DNA of 64,000 bases, taken from positions 2,976,001 through 3,040,000 of the forward strand of contig JAEILZ010000008.1 in NCBI GenBank assembly GCA_018873225.1. The letters run 5' to 3'. Made by a program: the position numbers and the translations under genes. Of the stretch, positions 22,532 through 33,224 are shown one piece after another (within the stretch, counting starts at the first letter, position 1; each line of letters starts with the position of its first letter). The notes under the pieces were generated by a model. That model made no database searches. It saw only the letters and a program-made list of their open reading frames with translations, and was not told where the DNA came from. Source of the stretch: [Phialemoniopsis] sp. UDSM-2020 (lineage: Eukaryota; Ascomycota; Sordariomycetes; Thyridiales; Thyridiaceae).

Positions 22532-24196
22532 CTATGCTATATCCGCCGACGTGGCTTTGTCCTTGGGCGTGCACTTGAGGCTCCGCGCAATGGTGCACAC
22601 CCAAACCTTGGGCCCTCTTTCATCATCATCCATGCGATTGCGCTCCACGAGACGCTTAATCGCGTTACTGGCCACCCGGTTGGACGTGACGGTCGTCAGG
22701 CTCGACGCCCAGCCGTACGCAAACACCGACCGCGACGGCTCCGTCAACTCGCGCATCACCGCGTTCGCCACCCTAGGTAACGTCCCCTTCTGTATACAGC
22801 TCTCCACCGCACCAACGCCCCAGTCCCCTCCCACGACACGCACAGGCAGGCGCAGGTCATCCGGCACCGGGTGTACAGACATCTCCTTGTACCGCGCCAG
22901 CAGCTCCGGCCTACTCCCTCCTGTCTCAGGCCCGACCTGCTCCCCGTCGGGCAGTAGCAGCGCGCCCCTCTCGAGCTCAGTCGGCGTCGCCATGACGCCC
23001 GTGAGCTTGGCAAACGTCCGCGCCGCCTCGCGCGTGCACACGAGCTCCCTGCCCCGCAGCGCAGGGTACACCACGCGCAGGAACCTGCCCGGGTCGGCGT
23101 TCTCCTTCTCGATCTCGGCGTTCTGCGTCTTGTGCCGCGCCGGGTCGGCCGTGACGTTCGTGTGCGTGATGTCCGACGCCAGCGCGATGAGGACCGAGCA
23201 GTCGAGGTTGACGGCGGGCGTCAGGCCGCGGTAGGTCTGCGGCAGCAGGTGGTTCAGCGACGTCTCGAGGTCGCCCCGGGGCAGGGCGGGGGTGGTGACG
23301 AAGGGCGACTCGGCCGTGTCGACTGTGAGGCTGATGCCGTGCCTGTCGCCCATGCGCCGGATGCGCCCTATGAGCACGTCGATGTCGCCGTTGAGGCCCT
23401 CGGTGATGCGCGGCAGGACGATGTGCACGCGCGGGAAGACGTAGTCGTGGCGGTTGGCGCGCGCGGCGAGCACGAGATCCCGCGCCGCCTGGACCACGGG
23501 GATGTCTTCCTCCCCACTGCTGCTGCTGTCGTCGTCGTTCTCGGAGCCACCGACAGTCTCCTCGCCAAAGTCCCAGCCGGCTGCCGTCATCTCGTGCACC
23601 AGGCGCGTCTGCGTAACGCCCATGATGCGCAACCACTCCGCCCCGTCATCGACGATCGCGTCGATGAAGACGTCATTGGCATGCCGCATGTCGCGCTTGG
23701 GATAGTGTCCGCCACGGCCGCGATCTGCGTCGTCCTTTTCGGGTTGCGATGGAGGCGGCGCCATCTGCGCCGTGCAGTGGAAGCCCGCGAGCCCAGAGCA
23801 CTTCTTGACGAGGGCCCACTGGGCGGCGTACCCGGGGATGTTGGACGCCGAGAGCTGCAGGCGGATCTTCTTGATGCGGTCCACGGCCTCGCTGTCGTCG
23901 CCGGACCCTTCTCGGAGCGTGGTCGCTATATCCCGGGCTTCGTCACGCAGGCGTTGGACGAAGCGGGACTCCTTGATGAGGTGCCGAAGCCACTTGTCCA
24001 TGGTGAAGGGGGCATCGTGCTCCCGGAGGCGGGCGCCGAGCAGGGCGACCTCCTGCTGCACGGCGACGCATTTGGTGAGCAGGTCGGCTCCTAGGGCGGC
24101 GGCGGCCGAGGCCTCATCTGCCGGCGAAGGGGTTGCGTTGCTGTCAAGTCCAGGGGCCTGCTGTGACATTTTCGGCTCGCGTGACGGACCCCGCAC
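22532..24196 (-). CDS. DUF1308 (UPF0415) family protein
   Basis: Single exon, 554 aa from the first ATG or 545 aa from the ATG at 24169 (MSQQAPG), which I prefer because the family starts near there. The N-terminal half is helical (LLTKCVAVQQEVALLGARL..). An acidic linker (SENDDDSSSSGEEDIP) separates it from the C-terminal DUF1308 region with VNLDCSVLIALASDITH, VYPALRGRELVCTREAARTF and TVTSNRVASNAIKRLVE. The family includes human C7orf25; a PIN-like nuclease fold has been proposed for it, but its role is not settled. Tail-to-tail with the crystallin-like gene, about 300 bp apart. Confidence 0.85.
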   Translation of the reverse strand: MRGPSREPKMSQQAPGLDSNATPSPADEASAAAALGADLLTKCVAVQQEVALLGARLREHDAPFTMDKWLRHLIKESRFVQRLRDEARDIATTLREGSGDDSEAVDRIKKIRLQLSASNIPGYAAQWALVKKCSGLAGFHCTAQMAPPPSQPEKDDADRGRGGHYPKRDMRHANDVFIDAIVDDGAEWLRIMGVTQTRLVHEMTAAGWDFGEETVGGSENDDDSSSSGEEDIPVVQAARDLVLAARANRHDYVFPRVHIVLPRITEGLNGDIDVLIGRIRRMGDRHGISLTVDTAESPFVTTPALPRGDLETSLNHLLPQTYRGLTPAVNLDCSVLIALASDITHTNVTADPARHKTQNAEIEKENADPGRFLRVVYPALRGRELVCTREAARTFAKLTGVMATPTELERGALLLPDGEQVGPETGGSRPELLARYKEMSVHPVPDDLRLPVRVVGGDWGVGAVESCIQKGTLPRVANAVMRELTEPSRSVFAYGWASSLTTVTSNRVASNAIKRLVERNRMDDDERGPKVWVCTIARSLKCTPKDKATSADIA

Positions 24197-25313
24197 TCAC
24201 ACCTACACCCTTGTCGTCGATGTATCCTGTCCTGATGGCCCGCCGCCCCTGTAATGCACAGTGGTTGCGATGTGCTCCAATCTATTGATGTCCTTGATGA
24301 CTCATACATGTCCCTGCTGATGATGCGAGATGCTGCAATCCGAGTATGATCATGGATCGAAAAATGTAGAGAAGTTGTCATGAACCGAAGGTGGGCCTAA
24401 GAATTCATGGCGCTTTCTCCATGTGGCCCATTCAGCACGGGCCACCCAGGGATGGCACCCGGTTGTAAGTGAGTCTTGCGAGGAGAGAGAAGATCATCGC
24501 CACACCTGAAATGCTCTCAGGTCATTTGATCTGTCCTGTATGAATGAGCTGATACCATATTTGTCTGAGCCGGGACCGGGCCAGGGCCGGGTCATGACCG
24601 AGGACTGCCTGAGCCGCAACAAAAATACTTTTCAAAGAGTGAACTATTGGCGAAGTGTCAATCACAGACAGCAAGGTCCTTGTTATTAAAATCGGAAAAC
24701 GCTGTAATAAAAGATTAGTGATCCCTCCTATCCCCATGGGGAAGTTCATATAATCCTCCTTCATCTAAGCCAGGCACGCAATGCTAAAAATAGGCTTAGC
24801 CGGCTGTGCATTGCCAATTGGGATGTCCCAGAGCCGCGTAGCAGACAACATCACTTCACGAAACATCGAGGCAAAGCGTCTCTCAATGAGCCGCGCGTGC
24901 ACATATCGCAACGATCAGTCGCGTATGCATACTGCAAGGTCTTTTGAACAGGTCCGAAGGCCTCGCACTTGGCGACTGATTTAGATAGGCAGCAAGGTCG
25001 AGACGATGGCTTCGCTCTGTGATGGTTGTAATACTCGGGACCGAGGCTTACAATCTATCTCTGGAGTCTCGTTGAGCTGAAAAGTGTTAATGGCTCTACT
25101 TGTAATCTATCAATCAACAGTTTGTGTTGAAGATAGAATGGTTGTGAGCGTCCCGACGATATAAAATGTCCAGTCCTTCTCGATCAGAAGTTGACTTTTC
25201 TTTTTGAACCACAAGCCATCTTTGGAGCAATCAACCAGAGCAACCACTCAAGACGTACGAAGCAGACCTATCGCCCACGTTGGATACATCTACCTTGCTT
25301 CTACCCTATCAAA
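24197..25313. other. intergenic, divergent promoters
   Basis: Between the DUF1308 gene start and the secreted proprotein. No gene seen. TATA box near the right end. Confidence 0.5.
25160..25166 (+). promoter_or_regulatory. TATA box of the two-part secreted protein gene
   Basis: TATAAAA about 150 bp before the ATG at 25314, followed by a CT-rich leader. Confidence 0.6.
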
Positions 25314-26420
25314 ATGTTTCCCCTGTCAACTTTGTCCATGCGCAATGCCGCCCTTCTCCTCCTGTTCACCGCCACATTAGGCGTGGACGCCGAGTTGGCC
25401 CATAAGCCCAAGAACGAAAACGTCTTCTACGCGAAGCCCATGTGCGCCAACCCCGAGAAGAAGAACAGCGGCGTCATGCCGTCGCTGGCCTGCGAGAACG
25501 CGATCGAGCTGCTGTACGGCGACCAGCGCGCCAACGTGGCCGGCAAGAAGGGCGGCTGCCACTCGCTGGCCACCTCGGGCGACTGCTCCGTCGCGCTCTG
25601 CAACGTCAACACCGAGCAGGCCAAGCTGCCCAAGTCGCGCATCGCCAACATTGCCCAGCAGATCCACGCCTGGTGCAAGGACGGCGGCAAGACGGCCGGC
25701 CAGGTCTACTTCCAGGGTCTGCAGGCAGTCGGCGAGCCCCATCTGACGGGGACCATCTGGCTCGGCAAGATGGACGGCGCGCCTCGCACCCTGAGTAGAC
25801 GCGAGGAGAGCATCCGTGGCATGGACTGGCGCCGGGAGGCGAGCGCGGACACCAAGGGGCATCCCGAGGCCGAGACCGAGCTGGCCACCCGGGACGTTGG
25901 GGATAGCAAGAACATCGGTGGCGGCTGGAAGATTATCACGAAAGGCTGGGCCCCGTGGTATTCTTTGGTGGGCGAAACAGAAATCAGTAAGTTCTGCGCG
26001 CCCTCATCTGAAGAAAGTGTACCATGAAGTCCTTGTGCTAACCATCTCTCACAAGCTGACGTGTTTGCCGAGGCACAGCGAAGGTGGCAAAGAGACCACC
26101 ACGGGCCCAACCCGGCCGAGCTGATCGGAAGGAACGCCGCCATGGGTACCGTGAGCGAGTTGATATTCACGGCGTACAACAACCACAATCTTGGACAGAT
26201 GCCGTGGGACCGTTACGCGAGCCTGCGCGACAACTTCATTCAGCTCTGGAGGGACCAGGACAACCCCGGCGCGTTGACCGTGAGGGTGCAGGACAACCAC
26301 GGCAACGACATTGGCGAGATTACCCTCACGGTCCATATCTTTACAGACGAGCTCATTAACCAGATAGACAATTTCATTGCCGGTGCTGGTGTCTACGCAC
26401 ACGGGGGGAAGATCCCCTGA
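25314..26420 (+). CDS. secreted two-part proprotein, unknown family
   Basis: Exons 25314-25986 and 26056-26420 (intron GTAAGT...CACAAG, 69 nt) give 345 aa. An N-terminal signal peptide (hydrophobic NAALLLLFTATLGVDA) precedes a Cys-rich segment with six Cys at 44, 60, 82, 91, 96 and 121. A linker with RR at 162-163 and 173-174 follows, the kind of dibasic site cut by Kex2 in the Golgi. The second part (about 200-345) has no Cys and reads GWKIITKGWAPWYS, later TAYNNHNLGQMPWDRY. This layout suggests maturation into two chains. I do not recognise a family. It neighbours two other secreted-protein genes. I chose the Met at 25314 because it begins the signal peptide. Confidence 0.78.
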
Positions 26421-26820
26421 TGTTCAAGGTTAATTAGGTCTTGACTGAGTCTGCATACGAATAAGCTTGGCGTCTTGCGCCTAGCGGAAAGGATGGGCTT
26501 ATAGTGCACAGATATTTGGTTTCTTCCTGTCTCACCCCTTTCTTTTTGATTCATTTTTACACTTGTCAGTCGTTACAGAAATGCTATTAGTTTGGAATTT
26601 ACCTTGCTTTTATATCATACTTGTCACATCGATCTCTTTAGGAAACTGCACGAGCTTGCGAATGGTCAAAGATTCATAAATCGTGATCTGTGAGCGCACA
26701 GCATGACAACTCAAGATAATTTGTGCCCGCTGGGCATGTAGGCCCCAACTACTCGACTTCTCTACATCAATCCTCCACGTTAGAAAATGAACACACGACG
26801 TCAGAAAGCCAACAGAGAGT
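26421..26820. other. 3' to 3' gap between two secreted-protein genes
   Basis: AT-rich shared 3' flank; nothing recognised. Confidence 0.6.
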
Positions 26821-27610
26821 CTAGCAAGCGTTGAGCATGGAGGTTAGGGCCGTCTTCTCGGTGGAGGTGATGGACAAGCCGTAGTAAGACTTGACCTCGA
26901 CCCAAGAGCGGGCGTAGGTGCAGTAGAAGGACGTCAGAGGCGGCTTCCAGTCGTCCGGGCTGCGGTCGCTCTTGGCCTGGTTGACGTTGTCCGTCACCGC
27001 CCAGAGCTGCGGGCGCGAGATGTCGTTGGCGAACTGCTCGCGCTTGGACGCTGTCCAGCTCGAGGCACCAGACTGTCGTAGACGCATGTTAGTCGCTTCG
27101 ACTTTGAGCATGCAGGTAGGAGAAAGGTAGGACTCACAATCCAGGCGTTCTTCAGCGGGACCATGTGGTCAATGTCGACATCCGAGGCGGCGGTCCAGGT
27201 GGCGCCGTCGTAGGGGCTCTTCCAGGTGCCGGACGTGGCCGTGCAGGCAGAGTTGACCACGACACCAGTGCCGTCACGCTTCAGAACGTACTCCCTGCGA
27301 AGTCTGTTAGAGGACTGGATGAGTTCGGTCACATGCACTGCCACTCACCTGGTGTTGCAGGTGCCCTCAATGGTGTCCCAGGTCTTGAACTCGTCCCGGC
27401 TGTAGCCCGTGCCAGCAGCAGAGGCCTTGACGGTGAGAGCAGCCAGCTTGGTCTTGGCACTCGACGCCGAGGGGATACCGGGCTATGTAAATCAGTCTCG
27501 GCATGGAGTGCAAGCAATCTTCTGCAAGTTCTGCCTACCGGAGTGGGCATCGGCATCGGAGCGGCAGCTCCGACGGCGGCCAAGGCCGCGATGGTCAGCG
27601 TGAACTTCAT
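26821..27610 (-). CDS. secreted HNH-type nuclease (GmrSD C-terminal / DUF1524 like)
   Basis: Four exons, 27539-27610, 27349-27482, 27138-27294 and 26821-27072 (introns 56, 54 and 65 nt), give 204 aa. A signal peptide MKFTLTIAALAAVGAAAPMP leads into a compact domain with DVDIDHMVPLKNAW (DH at 111-112), NDISRPQLWAVTDNVNQAKSDRSP (N150, N152, K155) and DDWKPP. This is the His-Me finger pattern of small secreted HNH nucleases related to the GmrSD C-terminal domain. Four Cys (66, 86, 172, 204) may form two disulfides. Role could be nutrient recovery, host-DNA degradation or competition. The first ATG upstream (27637) would bury the signal peptide. Confidence 0.85.
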
Positions 27611-28731
27611 GATGCCTATGTTAAGACGTCGAGCCAAGTCTAGCCTGGTGGAAGAGTGGAAATGCCCTAAAGATCTGAGACCAGCAAAAGAGTGTAACTT
27701 GGGCTCGGGGCAAAGTCATCTCTTATAGAATAATGAGGGCGCGTAAAGTCCTCGAGCAGCATCAACTCATCTCCTTCCTTTTCCTCACTTATCATAGGGT
27801 AGCATCCGGCCGCTCGACCTGAAAGCGGAATTACAAGCGATGGTGGTCAACAGCCGAGGCCACAGCCAGTCAGCGCAACCCTGTGCGACTCGCATTAGGT
27901 GCACTCAGCTGCAGGTGATGCCTACCAGTGATAACAAATGAAAGCGCCACGGACTCCGTCGCCCTACCCGCGATCACCAGATTTGATAAAGGCAAGGGGT
28001 TTGCATCTAAGAAGTGCCGATCCCCTGTCCGCTAAGGTGCCGAGCGGATATCTGGGGTTCGCTACTAGCAGGACCCCGGCAATCAAACCCGCGCCGGCCA
28101 ATGAGCTGCGCCAACCAGAAAACGTTGGCTTCGGCTGCAACGGGCAGCTGTATTTCAGCTGAAACGCGCTACTTGGGGACTCCGTTTGGGTACATCTCAT
28201 TGGTGGCTTCCCTCATTAGAGGATGGTTGCCGGCGTTCCTTGGGTTGTTCTCGAAGGTCAAATCAGGCCTTGAGCACGTGTGGTTGGCTAATGGGGCTGA
28301 TGAAAGGTGAGGCACTAATGCTGAGGGGCTTTCGGAGGCCAAGACTCATCGCTTCCAATCGCGTGATTGAGGGCAAACACTGTCGATTTCAGTGGCGCGT
28401 CTTCACCAGCTGAGCAGAACGACTGATGAACTTGAGGCCGCCTGCTCGTTGATTGAATAAATTTGGCCTATTGTCGAAAGTGGTTCATGATGCACGCGGG
28501 AGAGAGTCGTCCTTGGCTGCATCTGTGTGCATATTTCACTCTCCAGGTTCCCATGGTACTGCGACTCAAACGCGTAGTTGTACAATTCACCTGGCCACGG
28601 GCTCGAGATGTAAATCTGTGAACATGAGATGGTTCACTTTCAGGAGTTAGTGGATGGCAAGTGCTTGAAGTGTATCATCAACATTGAGCTATCTAGTCAC
28701 ATAATCTTGCGGCTTTGTCCAGTGCTTCGCA
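27611..28731. other. intergenic, nuclease promoter on left
   Basis: No supported gene. The left end contains the TATA element of the nuclease; the rest has only short ORFs. Confidence 0.5.
27721..27729 (-). promoter_or_regulatory. TATA box of the secreted nuclease gene
   Basis: TCTATAAGA on the minus strand, about 112-119 bp before the ATG at 27610. Confidence 0.55.
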
Positions 28732-29787
28732 TCATGAGCAAAGGTGTTCGCGCAGGAATTCCGTCTGGACTCTGCTGTTTCTCTCGAAGTTGAAACCTGA
28801 ATAGCCGTCGAAATGTCCTCCGGGTAGGATGTGCAGCCTCTTGGGTTCCATTGCACGCGAGTAAGCCTCGAGGGCGATATCAGTTGGAGTCAATACATCG
28901 TTCTTGGCAACAGTCATCAACAGTGGTGTGGGAGAAATGTGATGGATATGAGAAGAGGGATTCCACTCGCGGAAGGCCTCGATACTAGGGTAATCATACC
29001 GTTAGCCATGGGAGTGTGGAATGCCGAGACTGGGTGCTCTTACGATTTCAGCGTAACCTCATTTTGCCAGTTGCACTTCTTGCCCCAAGCCGTGAAAAAC
29101 TCGTAACTATCAGCCGTCGGCAGTGCTGACGGTTTGTGGACATCCTCGTCAACCACCGGCAGCATTTTGGCAGGTTTTCCTGCAGCGCGATCAAGGCGAT
29201 CTGTGGTATGAGAGTTAGCACCGTGTTTCAAGGAGAGTTGAACTGTGCGTCTGAGTATGGATTTGACGTCACAAGCACTACTTACCCTCTTGGAAAAGCT
29301 GATCGAGCCCTCCAACAAAGTCTGGGCGGATCAGGCGATGGAAGTTGTCCCACCCGTTCACACAAGGCACTTGCGAGAGCACGGCCTTGACTCTGCGGTC
29401 TACAGCGCCGACGTGGAGCACGTGGCCGCCACTGTACGAAGAACCCCAGATCCCAATCTTGTCTTTGTTGACATCCGACCGCGACTGGGCGTAGGTGATG
29501 GCGTCTGAAAAGTCGCTGACCTGCTGCGCTGGGATGATCTCGTGCCGGGGCTGCCCTTCTTTGGTATCGCTGTCGCCGAAACCTCGGTTGTCGTATACAA
29601 GACACGAGATGGGCAAGTGAGATGTGAAATGCTCTGCGAACAGGTTCAGATCCATCTCTTTGAGCGCGGAGAACCCGTGGGACATCACGAGGCAAGGCAG
29701 AGGCCCCGTGGCGTCCGAGGGCTTGTAGAACCACCCGCGGAGCGTGACATTGTCGGCTGTCTGGAAGGTAACGTCTTGGGCGGGCAT
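28732..29787 (-). CDS. alpha/beta hydrolase, peptidase-S15-like
   Basis: Exons 29286-29787, 29044-29200 and 28732-28984 (introns 85 and 59 nt) give 303 aa. The strand-turn-helix carrying the nucleophile reads GIWGSSYSGGH; oxyanion-side motif SHGFSALKEMD; acid region MTVAKNDVLTPTDIALE; catalytic His in LPGGHFDGYSG near the C terminus. No secretion signal, so intracellular. Related fungal proteins include hydrolases found in polyketide clusters. It is head-to-head with the Zn2Cys6 regulator at 30345, and the shared promoter has two copies of the cluster motif, though both lie nearer the regulator. Substrate unknown. Confidence 0.85.
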
Positions 29788-30130
29788 TATGAGATGTTGC
29801 GGTGAGAAAAGAGGTGAAATATGAAGCCAAGCAAGAGATTGGGAAAGGAATATTGAATATAAAGATCACGGGTCCCTGATACTAGCTGGCACTGGATATT
29901 CTGGCCCCGGACAACTTAAATCTATTGAGCTGTTCGCGATCTCATCGACAGCTGTTCAAGATGACCACTGTTAGGAAGCAGTAGCTCAATACATACATTA
30001 GCTTCCAACTCGTCGTTCGAGTGGATCACGACCTGGACCGAGTTCGGGTCGGTCTGGTCTTAGGGTTGTGGGGATGGTGTCGTCAGGCAAATGATGGAGA
30101 AGAGGGGAAGTTGAGGAGCCAAGGTCGCCC

Positions 30131-30139
30131 AAGAAGCCG
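30131..30139 (-). promoter_or_regulatory. cluster motif CGGCTTCTT
   Basis: Read AAGAAGCCG on the plus strand; upstream of the regulator at 30345. Confidence 0.6.
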
Positions 30140-30264
30140 AAGACGCCGATAGATTAACCTGCAATTTTCTCTTCCCCCCACAATTGTCTCTCATCAGACG
30201 GGTTACCTGCATGTCCAACCCCAGATTCGGTCTTCGAATCGGATTCCGCATACGGCAATTGATA

Positions 30265-30274
30265 CGGCTTCTTA
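30265..30274 (+). promoter_or_regulatory. cluster motif CGGCTTCTTA
   Basis: Full 10-bp form, 71 bp before the ATG of the regulator. Confidence 0.65.
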
Positions 30275-30344
30275 TTCTGAAACCCAACACTTGAGAACGG
30301 ATCCCGGTCTCCAAGCACAAGTCGCCGCCGGTAACATTTGGGAT

Positions 30345-33006
30345 ATGTCCGCTGCTGAACCCGTTCATCAAGGGTCTGGGAACCGAGCATCGGCTTCATC
30401 ACCGCCAGAGAATAACGGCCGCAGCCCAAGCTCGGCGAATGGAAAGCGCTCGGCCGTTGCATGCCAGCGGTGCAACCAACGCAAGACGCGATGCACAGCC
30501 GGGGAGAGCATGCCATGCACGGGCTGCCTGAATGCGAACGCACAGTGCATTCTGATCAAATCCAACCGCGGAAGGTGCGTCTCGGGACCCACCTCACTCG
30601 AACCCCCTGTTCCTTTGCACTGTGCTGTTCCGTCGGGGCTGTTCGCTGACGACCTTGCAGATACCCTCGCAAGAGACGAGCGAAGTCTCAACGTGGCTCC
30701 ACGGGGCCATCAGCTCTTTGCAATCAAGCCGAAACCTCCAACCTCCAGCCGCTACAAGAGCAGCCAGATGACAACGATGAGACGGCATTAGCTGAGGATG
30801 AGGACGCGCCCGAGACACTGTATGCCCGGATTGCTCAAGGTGTGGACAAACAACAACATGCCTCTGCCGATACTGGGACGAAGGTCTTCCTAGGCGAAGC
30901 GTTCAGCTTGACTTATGTCGTGCACGACGTCCTCGCGCCGTTTGTAGCACCAGCACCAGATTATGAACGGAGACTCCATTTCCACCTCGACAGTCATGGA
31001 GCCGGTCGCGCGGCCAGTGAGGCCAAGTCTGTCTCTACAGCTCGACAACGCGAATACCTCGAGAAGCAGGGTCTGTTTTTCACTCTCCCTGCCGAGGTTC
31101 TGGATCAACTCCTCGAAACTTTCTTCAGAAGCTTTCACCCAGCATTCCCAATTTTAGATCCCGCCCAGTTCAAGCGGGAGGCACTATCAGGAGAAGCTTC
31201 TTTGCTGGTCCTCAATGCTGTACTCCTCATAGCCATCAGTATCTGCGACAAAGCTATCCTGCGCGCAGCAGGGTTTCACGATCAGCGATACTCTGGCCGT
31301 GCTATCTTCTACAATCAGGCACATGCTCTGCACAATGCAGATCTGGAGCCCGACAAGATCACTACGCTCATTGGCATGTTCTTCATGAGCTTCTGGTGGG
31401 GAGGACCCGACGAGGTCAAAGACTCTTTTTATTGGCTTGGAGTATCCACCAATCTTGCTCAAGCCCTAGGGCTTCATCGCTCGTATGTAATTCTTCCGTT
31501 CAGTTCTTTCTCTGCGACGGACATGACAGAGAAGTAGTGCGAGACTTTCTAACAATCTTGGCCAGCACTCGTAACTCCGGCATGGATGCCGCAACCACTA
31601 GACGATGGAAACGGATATGGTGGGCGATCCGAGTAAGTGAACACTCTCCCATGTCCGGCTGTTCAATGATGCAAAAGTACCAACCCTTTCTATCAACATT
31701 CTAGACCCGCGATACCTTGGTAAGCGGCTCCATTGGGCGACCTCAACATATCAACGGGAATGACTGTGACGTCGAAGTCCTCGAAGAGTCAGATGTCACA
31801 GAAGTCCTGAGTGGCTCTGAGGAGGCAAGGTTGTATCCGTGTCAAATGGCCCGCCTAACCGAGACATGTAGGCATCGACACCCCTAACGCATAATTGTTC
31901 CATTTGTGCTGACCGACTTCCGACAGTCAGTAAAATCATAACCTCACGGTATTCTCCAGTAACGGCGATGGCTCTAGATAAGAGTAGAGTAGATCTTGAG
32001 AACTCTTTACTCCAATTTCGGGCGGCTGTCCCAGAGGACATCAAGTATCGAGGAGTTTCGAAAGATGGCACTGGCATGTGGTCGGCTAATTTGAGCATGG
32101 CAATCAAGTAAGTTCGCATTGACCTGTTTACATTTTCATTATTGCTAACCTTCCTTTCACTCTTCTCTTTCTGTGCAGCTATGCCACTATACTTCTCTGT
32201 CGACCAGAGCGCAGTATCACAGGTGAAGAGAAGACGGAAGTCTGGGGCAACACCTCGATGGCTGTTGCAGCAGCAAATGAGACGACACGAATAATGGAAG
32301 ACATACTATCAGCGTCCCTCGGAAATCGTATCCAGATACACAGGTAAGCCTTGTGTTTGGTCGTTACGCCACTTGCCTTTCCTAGAGTTCCCGCTGATCT
32401 CTACTTAGTATCCCTGCACTTTTCAACGCGCTCGCCATGCACATTCACGCCATGTGTACATCCTCACCGATAGAGGGTGGAGTTGCAGAGAACCGCGCCC
32501 GCTTGTGTATCCTAGGTTTAGAGTGCTTGTCGGATCCTTGGCCAGTAGGTAGCTGGGTGTATCGTCTCTTTGTCAGTATATGGAAGAGACTGGAGACTCG
32601 ACGTGGCCAAAAGGTCGCCCAAGGTAACCGGCCTTTGGGACGTGGCTCTACACAACAGGCATCTCTGGTGCATAATGCTGTGCCGCAACAGCCTTTACAG
32701 AGTTCGAGGCTTCCCGATCCACCTGTTACCGAGAACTTCAGCAGTCTGCCAATGACTGGAAGCTGGGAGAGCTCCATGTCAGCTGGCATGTTTCATCCAG
32801 CGCTTGACCTTGCTCAGGGCCCAGACTACAGCCTGCAAGACCTGGATCCCCTTCAAGTACAAACACTGCCACACGAGATGTGCATGACTCATAACATCCC
32901 GGACTTGTTTGCTTTGGTTAGCGGGCACTCGGAGACTCAACTGGACCAAGGACAGTTCTTTGACCTCCTGGACATACCACAACCATACTCATCCAACAGT
33001 GGATAG
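30345..33006 (+). CDS. Zn(II)2Cys6 transcription factor, likely cluster regulator
   Basis: Seven exons: 30345-30574, 30661-31482, 31566-31632, 31705-31867, 31927-32107, 32179-32343 and 32409-33006. All introns are GT-AG, 59-86 nt, and phases agree, giving 741 aa. The zinc cluster is VACQRCNQRKTRCTAGESMPCTGCLNANAQC (about residues 39-69), continued after the first splice by the basic linker RYPRKRRAKSQR. The fungal-specific regulatory domain follows: FFRSFHPAFPILDP, then RIWWAIRTRDTLVSGSIGRPQHI completed across two introns. The C terminus is acidic/Gln-rich, typical of activation domains. Its own promoter holds two CGGCTTCTT sites, and the same site recurs in three further promoters, so it is the natural candidate to bind them. 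Confidence 0.9.
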
Positions 33007-33224
33007 AGAAATGTTTCAAGAATCAAAGACCACGAGTAGGGTTTCAGTAGCAACATCGTTACTGCTTCCATCTACCGATCCAGATGTAATCAAGAGCTCA
33101 GTTACGAACGTGTTATATCTCACTCGAGCTTATTGCCGCCGATTTGCTGCGGAAGCATGACAACTCAAACACAGAAAAAGATGTCTCAATTTGATCAGCA
33201 ATGTTATTGTACAACTTGATTTAT

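Larger units (their letters stand above)
29788..30344. promoter_or_regulatory. divergent promoter, hydrolase / regulator
   Basis: Carries CGGCTTCTT-type sites at 30131-30139 (minus) and 30265-30274 (plus), 206-214 and 71-80 bp before the regulator ATG. Autoregulation is plausible. Confidence 0.6.

Noticed and set aside
23132..24094. 320-aa plus-strand ORF
   Set aside because: Exact antisense shadow of the DUF1308 gene, caused by high third-position GC.
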